Part shown: positions 60,828-64,000 of the stretch, in pieces
How the letters are laid out: the number at the start of each line of letters is the position of its first letter
Position numbering within the stretch: the stretch's first letter is position 1
Source of the DNA: Actinomadura cremea
Lineage (GTDB): Bacteria > Actinomycetota > Actinomycetes > Streptosporangiales > Streptosporangiaceae
NCBI RefSeq assembly: GCF_014648495.1
Contig: NZ_BMRF01000019.1
Location: 1-64,000 of the forward strand
DNA length: 64,000 nt
Direction of reading: 5' to 3'
Program-made: the position numbers and the translations under genes
Notes under the pieces: generated by a model
Seen by the model: only the letters and a program-made list of their open reading frames with translations
Databases searched by the model: none
What the model was told of the DNA's origin: nothing

Positions 60828-61721
60828 ATGGCGCACGTCACGATCGAGGAACTGAGGGTGTCGGGCCCCGAGGCGGGCCCGTACGCGATCACCGCCGGGC
60901 CGGACGGCGCGCTGTGGTTCACGCTCGTCCACGCCGGGCGGCTCGGCCGCGTCGCGGCGGACGGGCGGGTCGCGCTGCATCCCGCCGAGCCGTTCGACGG
61001 CGACCCGATGATCATCACGGCGGGTCCGGACGGGGCCCTGTGGTTCACCGAGTTCCAGGGGAACCGGATCGGCCGCGCCGCCGCCGACGGCACGGTGACG
61101 CGGTTCGCGGTCCCGGGCGGCGGCGGCCCCTGCGGGATCGCGGCGGGCCCCGACGGCGCCCTGTGGTTCACCCTCATGCACACCGGCGAACTCGGCCGGA
61201 TCGTCCCCGGCGCGGACGGGCGGGTGACGCGCGTGGCCGTGCCCGTCCCCGGCGGCATGCCCTCGATGATCACCGCCGGACCGGACGGGGCGCTGTGGTT
61301 CACGCTCAACCAGGGGAACGCGATCGGGCGGGTGACGCCCGCCGGGGACGTGACCGTCCACCCGCTGCCGGCGGCGGGCGCCGCGCCCGTCGGGATCACC
61401 GCGGGCCCGGACGGGGCGCTGTGGTTCACCGAGATCGGGGCGGGGCGGATCGGGCGGATCACCACGGCGGGCGAGGTCGCCGAGTTCGCCCTCCCCGACC
61501 CGGCCGCGCGCCCGCACGCGATCGCCGCCGGGCCCGACGGCGCGCTGTGGTTCACCGAGTGGGGCACCGCGCGCGTCGGCCGCGTCACCGTGGACGGCCG
61601 CATCACCGAGCATCCGCTTCCCACGCCCGGCTGCGAGCCGCACGGCATCGCCGCCGGGCCCGACGGCGCGCTGTGGGTCGCGCTGGAGACCGGCGCCCTC
61701 GCCCGCGTCCACCCCGGCTGA
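60828..61721 (+). CDS. vgb: Streptogramin B lyase (Vgb) family beta-propeller
   Basis: A 297-residue protein made of seven repeats of about 41 residues, each with AGPDGALWFT (the last with AGPDGALWVA), i.e. a seven-bladed propeller. Blades six and seven carry RPHAIAAG and EPHGIAAG, at the positions of the two histidines used by Vgb for linearising streptogramin B antibiotics. There is no signal peptide. The divergent TetR suggests drug induction. Vgb-like proteins in actinomycetes include members not tested on antibiotics, so resistance is probable but not certain. Confidence 0.85.
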   Translation: MAHVTIEELRVSGPEAGPYAITAGPDGALWFTLVHAGRLGRVAADGRVALHPAEPFDGDPMIITAGPDGALWFTEFQGNRIGRAAADGTVTRFAVPGGGGPCGIAAGPDGALWFTLMHTGELGRIVPGADGRVTRVAVPVPGGMPSMITAGPDGALWFTLNQGNAIGRVTPAGDVTVHPLPAAGAAPVGITAGPDGALWFTEIGAGRIGRITTAGEVAEFALPDPAARPHAIAAGPDGALWFTEWGTARVGRVTVDGRITEHPLPTPGCEPHGIAAGPDGALWVALETGALARVHPG

Positions 61722-61791
61722 CCGCCCGGCCCCGGCCGGGGCGCGGGAAAACCGGTTGGCACGCCGGGCGGGGTTCGTTAGAACGGTCCGC

Positions 61792-62577
61792 ATGCTCCGC
61801 AAGTACCCCCGCACCCGGCACATCGAGGGGTCCCGGCTGCAGCCGGGCGACCACGACCTGGCGGCGGCGCCGTTCCGGGAGGTGGCCGGGCGCTTCCTGG
61901 TGGTGGAGGAGAAGCTGGACGGCGCCAACACCGGCGTCAGCTTCACCTCCGGCGGGGAGCTGCGGCTGCAGAGCCGCGGGCACTACCTCACCGGCGGCCC
62001 GCGGGAACGGCAGTTCGGGCCGCTGAAGGCGTGGGCGGCGTCGGTCCAGCACGTGCTGTGGGAGCGGCTGCGCGACCGGTACGTCATGTACGGGGAGTGG
62101 CTGTACGCCAAGCACACCGTCTTCTACGACGCGCTCCCCCACTACTTCTGCGAGTTCGACGTCCTGGACACCGCCGACGGGACGTTCCTGTCGACGGCGC
62201 GGCGCCGGGAGCTGCTGGCCGGGACGCCGGTGGTGCCGGTGCCCGTCCTGCACGAGGGGCCGGTCGGCGGCCTGGGAGACCTGACGGCGCTGGTCGGCCC
62301 GTCCACGTGCCGGACGCCGGGCTGGCGGGCCGCGCTGCGCGCGGCGGCGGAGGCGGGCGGCGCCGACCCGGCCCGGGTGGCGGAGGAGACCGACGGCGCC
62401 GAGGAGATGGAGGGCCTCTACCTGAAGGTGGAGGAGGACGGGCGGACGGTCGACCGGTTCAAGTGGGTGCGGGCGAGCTTCCTGACGGCGATCCTGGACT
62501 CGGGGACGCACTGGCGGGAGCGGCCGATCGTCGCCAACGGACTCGCCGACCCGGGGGTGCTGTATGCGGGTGTTTGA
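61792..62577 (+). CDS. RNA ligase family protein
   Basis: A 261-residue nucleotidyltransferase. Motif I KLDGANTG has the candidate AMP-accepting Lys41. Later come RLQSRGHYLTGG, YVMYGEWLYAKHTVFY (motif III-like) and EGLYLKVEEDGRTVDRFKWV (motifs IV and V). The family joins RNA ends and in actinomycetes is usually encoded beside an AAA-type kinase-phosphatase, absent here. The ATG at 61792 fits the family start; an upstream TTG is possible. No operon partner is visible. Confidence 0.87.
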   Translation: MLRKYPRTRHIEGSRLQPGDHDLAAAPFREVAGRFLVVEEKLDGANTGVSFTSGGELRLQSRGHYLTGGPRERQFGPLKAWAASVQHVLWERLRDRYVMYGEWLYAKHTVFYDALPHYFCEFDVLDTADGTFLSTARRRELLAGTPVVPVPVLHEGPVGGLGDLTALVGPSTCRTPGWRAALRAAAEAGGADPARVAEETDGAEEMEGLYLKVEEDGRTVDRFKWVRASFLTAILDSGTHWRERPIVANGLADPGVLYAGV

Positions 62578-62773
62578 GTAGCTCTGTCCAGATGGTCAGG
62601 GCGATCAGGCAGGCCGTGACCAGACTGCCCGTCAGCACAGGGCCTCCTTCCACGGCTACCCGGCCGGTGGCCTCGAACGCGGGATCGTTGCGGGCCTCTT
62701 CCCGCAGTGCCCGGACCCGGTCGGCGAGGGTGTTCCAGGCGTGCCCATCCTCGGGGTGCTCGTCCGGGTCCAT
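62459..62773 (-). CDS. Small membrane protein, 3' end overlapping the RNA ligase gene
   Basis: From the ATG at 62773 the frame gives a helical soluble part (WNTLADRVRALREEARNDPA) and one membrane segment (GSLVTACLIALTIWTELLKH), then runs antisense into the ligase gene for 119 bases. The last 35 residues are low complexity, so the original C-terminus was probably lost near 62570. I do not recognise the family. Confidence 0.4.
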   Translation of the reverse strand: MDPDEHPEDGHAWNTLADRVRALREEARNDPAFEATGRVAVEGGPVLTGSLVTACLIALTIWTELLKHPHTAPPGRRVRWRRSAAPASASPSPGSPSGSSPAPT

Positions 62774-62919
62774 GGACGGATGCGAGAGGAATCGGAACCG
62801 GCCCGCTGCTGCATGTGGCCCAGGGCGAGAGTAGCTCTGTGATCAGTACCGGGTGGCTCCCTTCGCCGGCAACTGAACGTATGCCGACACTTCGGGACGG
62901 CTGGGCGCGCGCCCGCTCA

Positions 62920-63762
62920 TCAGCCGGGGGCGGTGGCGGGCCAGCGCTGCAGGTGCGGCACCAACGATTCGGCGAGCTCGCCGGGGGCCTGGTCGGGAAT
63001 CCAGTGGCTCACCCCGGCCAACGTCACGAAGGTGTAGGGCCCCTGGACGTGGCGAGCGCAGCGCTGCGCCGCCTGCCGTGAGATGGCCACGTCGCCATCG
63101 GACCACACGAACAACGTCGGACGGCGTACCGGCGTGCGGGCGGCGCGCGGGTCGACCAGCGGCATGGCCCGGTACCAGTTGATCGCGGTGCGCAGCGTCT
63201 TCGGGCCGGTGAACCAGGCCGCGTCCCGCCGGGCCTGCTCCGGGGACAGACCGGACCGGATCAGCGTCCGGACCGGGTTGATGAGCAGCAGCCGTTCGGG
63301 CAGCCACGGCAACTGGAAGAAGTACATGTACCAGGACTTCAGTCCCTGCACGCCGGTGAACATCGCCGTCAGGAACGCGAATGGGTGCGGCACCGACAGG
63401 GCGGTCAGGCTGGCCACCCGCTCGGGGTGGGCGGCGGTCATTGCCCAGGCCACCGCCGCACCCCAGTCGTGGCCGACCACATGCACCGGGCCACCGCCGG
63501 CCCGCGCGTCGATCAGAGCGACGACGTCCGCGACGAGTTCCTCGATGCGGTAGGCGAGGCGTCCGCGCGGGCTGGCGTTCGGGCTGTAGCCGCGCTGGTT
63601 CATCGCCAGGACGCGGTAACCGTGCGCGGTGAGCAGCGGGGTCAGCGCGTCCCAGCTGTCGGCGTGCTGGGGGAACCCGTGCAGCAACACCACCGGCTCG
63701 CCGTCGGCGGGCCCGTTCTCGGTGATGTCGAACTCCAGTCCGGCTCGGTTGATCGTGATCAT
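62920..63762 (-). CDS. Alpha/beta hydrolase, epoxide-hydrolase/haloalkane-dehalogenase type
   Basis: A 280-residue enzyme: oxyanion motif LLHGFPQHADSWD, nucleophile Asp in HVVGHDWGAAVAWAM near residue 100, acid in VWSDGDVAIS and His in VTLAGVSHWIPDQAP. An Asp nucleophile followed by Trp is the epoxide-hydrolase/dehalogenase pattern; the cap domain has tyrosines in KSWYMYFFQLPWLPE that could activate an epoxide. The ATG at 63762 is near the stop of a frameshifted TetR upstream, probably its former regulator. Confidence 0.9.
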   Translation of the reverse strand: MITINRAGLEFDITENGPADGEPVVLLHGFPQHADSWDALTPLLTAHGYRVLAMNQRGYSPNASPRGRLAYRIEELVADVVALIDARAGGGPVHVVGHDWGAAVAWAMTAAHPERVASLTALSVPHPFAFLTAMFTGVQGLKSWYMYFFQLPWLPERLLLINPVRTLIRSGLSPEQARRDAAWFTGPKTLRTAINWYRAMPLVDPRAARTPVRRPTLFVWSDGDVAISRQAAQRCARHVQGPYTFVTLAGVSHWIPDQAPGELAESLVPHLQRWPATAPG

Positions 63763-63766
63763 CGGC

Positions 63767-64000
63767 TCACTCGCTCTCGAATCCGGCGATCGGTTGGTCG
63801 AACATCAATCGGTACATCGCGGGGTTGGCCAGCGCGAAGGCGCGGTAGCCGGCCATTCCGGCGGTGATCGCGCCGAGGGGAGCAGCGGTAACGGGTCGGA
63901 CGGTGACCGCAGCCGCGAGCTCGGTAGAAACCCTGTTCGAGCAGCGCGTTGAGGATGCCGTCCTTGGAGCCGAATCGGTTGTACACACCCATCGGGGCCA
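63767..64000 (-). pseudogene. TetR-family regulator, frameshifted and cut by window end
   Basis: Entering from the window edge, one frame reads MGVYNRFGSKDGILNALLEQ GFYR in two parts (end of the helix-turn-helix). Near 63920 homology moves one frame over to ELAAAVTVRPVTAAPLGAIT and YRAFALANPAMYRLMFDQPI, ending in TGA at 63767-63769. Both parts are TetR-like and contiguous, so one indel separates them. The gene's N-terminal arm lies outside the window. Confidence 0.65.

Noticed and set aside
60788-61762. Complementary-strand frame with repeated NHSAPSGPA units
   Set aside because: The repeat is only the antisense image of the AGPDGALWFT blades of the propeller gene.

Overview
The window is very GC-rich (third codon positions are nearly all G or C) and reads as chromosome of a filamentous actinomycete. 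Lineage-typical genes are a PF04672 methyltransferase, a mycothiol-dependent maleylpyruvate-isomerase-fold protein, a DUF1707 protein, a DUF2089 operon, a PknB-type kinase, many TetR regulators and NarL-type two-component pairs. A genus inside the Streptosporangiales/Thermomonosporaceae is possible, but that is a guess. I saw no rRNA, tRNA, CRISPR array or replication origin.

Region 1 (0-12 kb) holds a methyltransferase, a decayed phosphodiesterase, a DrrAB-like ABC exporter with a divergent TetR that carries a zinc-ribbon-like tail, an unrecognised two-gene operon, a DUF2089 operon, an alpha/beta hydrolase facing a MarR regulator, and an operon of FAD oxidoreductase, polytopic membrane protein and TetR. 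Region 2 (12-36 kb) is a mobile-element graveyard. It has frameshifted or truncated genes throughout, an intact divergent pair (coiled-coil protein and tyrosine recombinase) resembling the tnpT/tnpS resolution module of Tn4651-type Tn3 transposons, two opposed halves of Tn3 transposases, a truncated serine resolvase with res-like repeats, and a TetR/SDR/VOC island between them. It also carries a kinase, a MarR/MFS pair, a NarL two-component system, a DUF6223 protein and a CmtR-like/CDF metal-efflux pair.

Region 3 (36-45.3 kb) is an exporter locus. A DHA2-type MFS protein reads in frame into a cupin, followed by two half-size ABC exporters overlapping by ATGA, all transcribed away from a second NarL-type system that is a close paralogue of the one at 32 kb. 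Region 4 (45.3-55.7 kb) is a coherent catabolic regulon: a NitT/TauT-type ABC importer, a Gfo/Idh/MocA oxidoreductase, a DUF993 protein and a sugar isomerase/epimerase, all translationally coupled, then a secreted glucose/sorbosone-dehydrogenase-like protein and a secreted LamG protein. A divergent LacI regulator probably controls it through two composite operators of the same architecture at both ends of the enzyme operon. The substrate is unknown; an oxidised (keto) sugar is my working inference.

Region 5 (55.7-64 kb) is a series of TetR-controlled single genes (siderophore-interacting protein, mycothiol-dependent enzyme, streptogramin-lyase-like propeller), each divergent pair with clear palindromes, plus a DUF4126-like membrane protein, an orphan RNA ligase, an epoxide-hydrolase-like enzyme and a frameshifted TetR cut by the window end.
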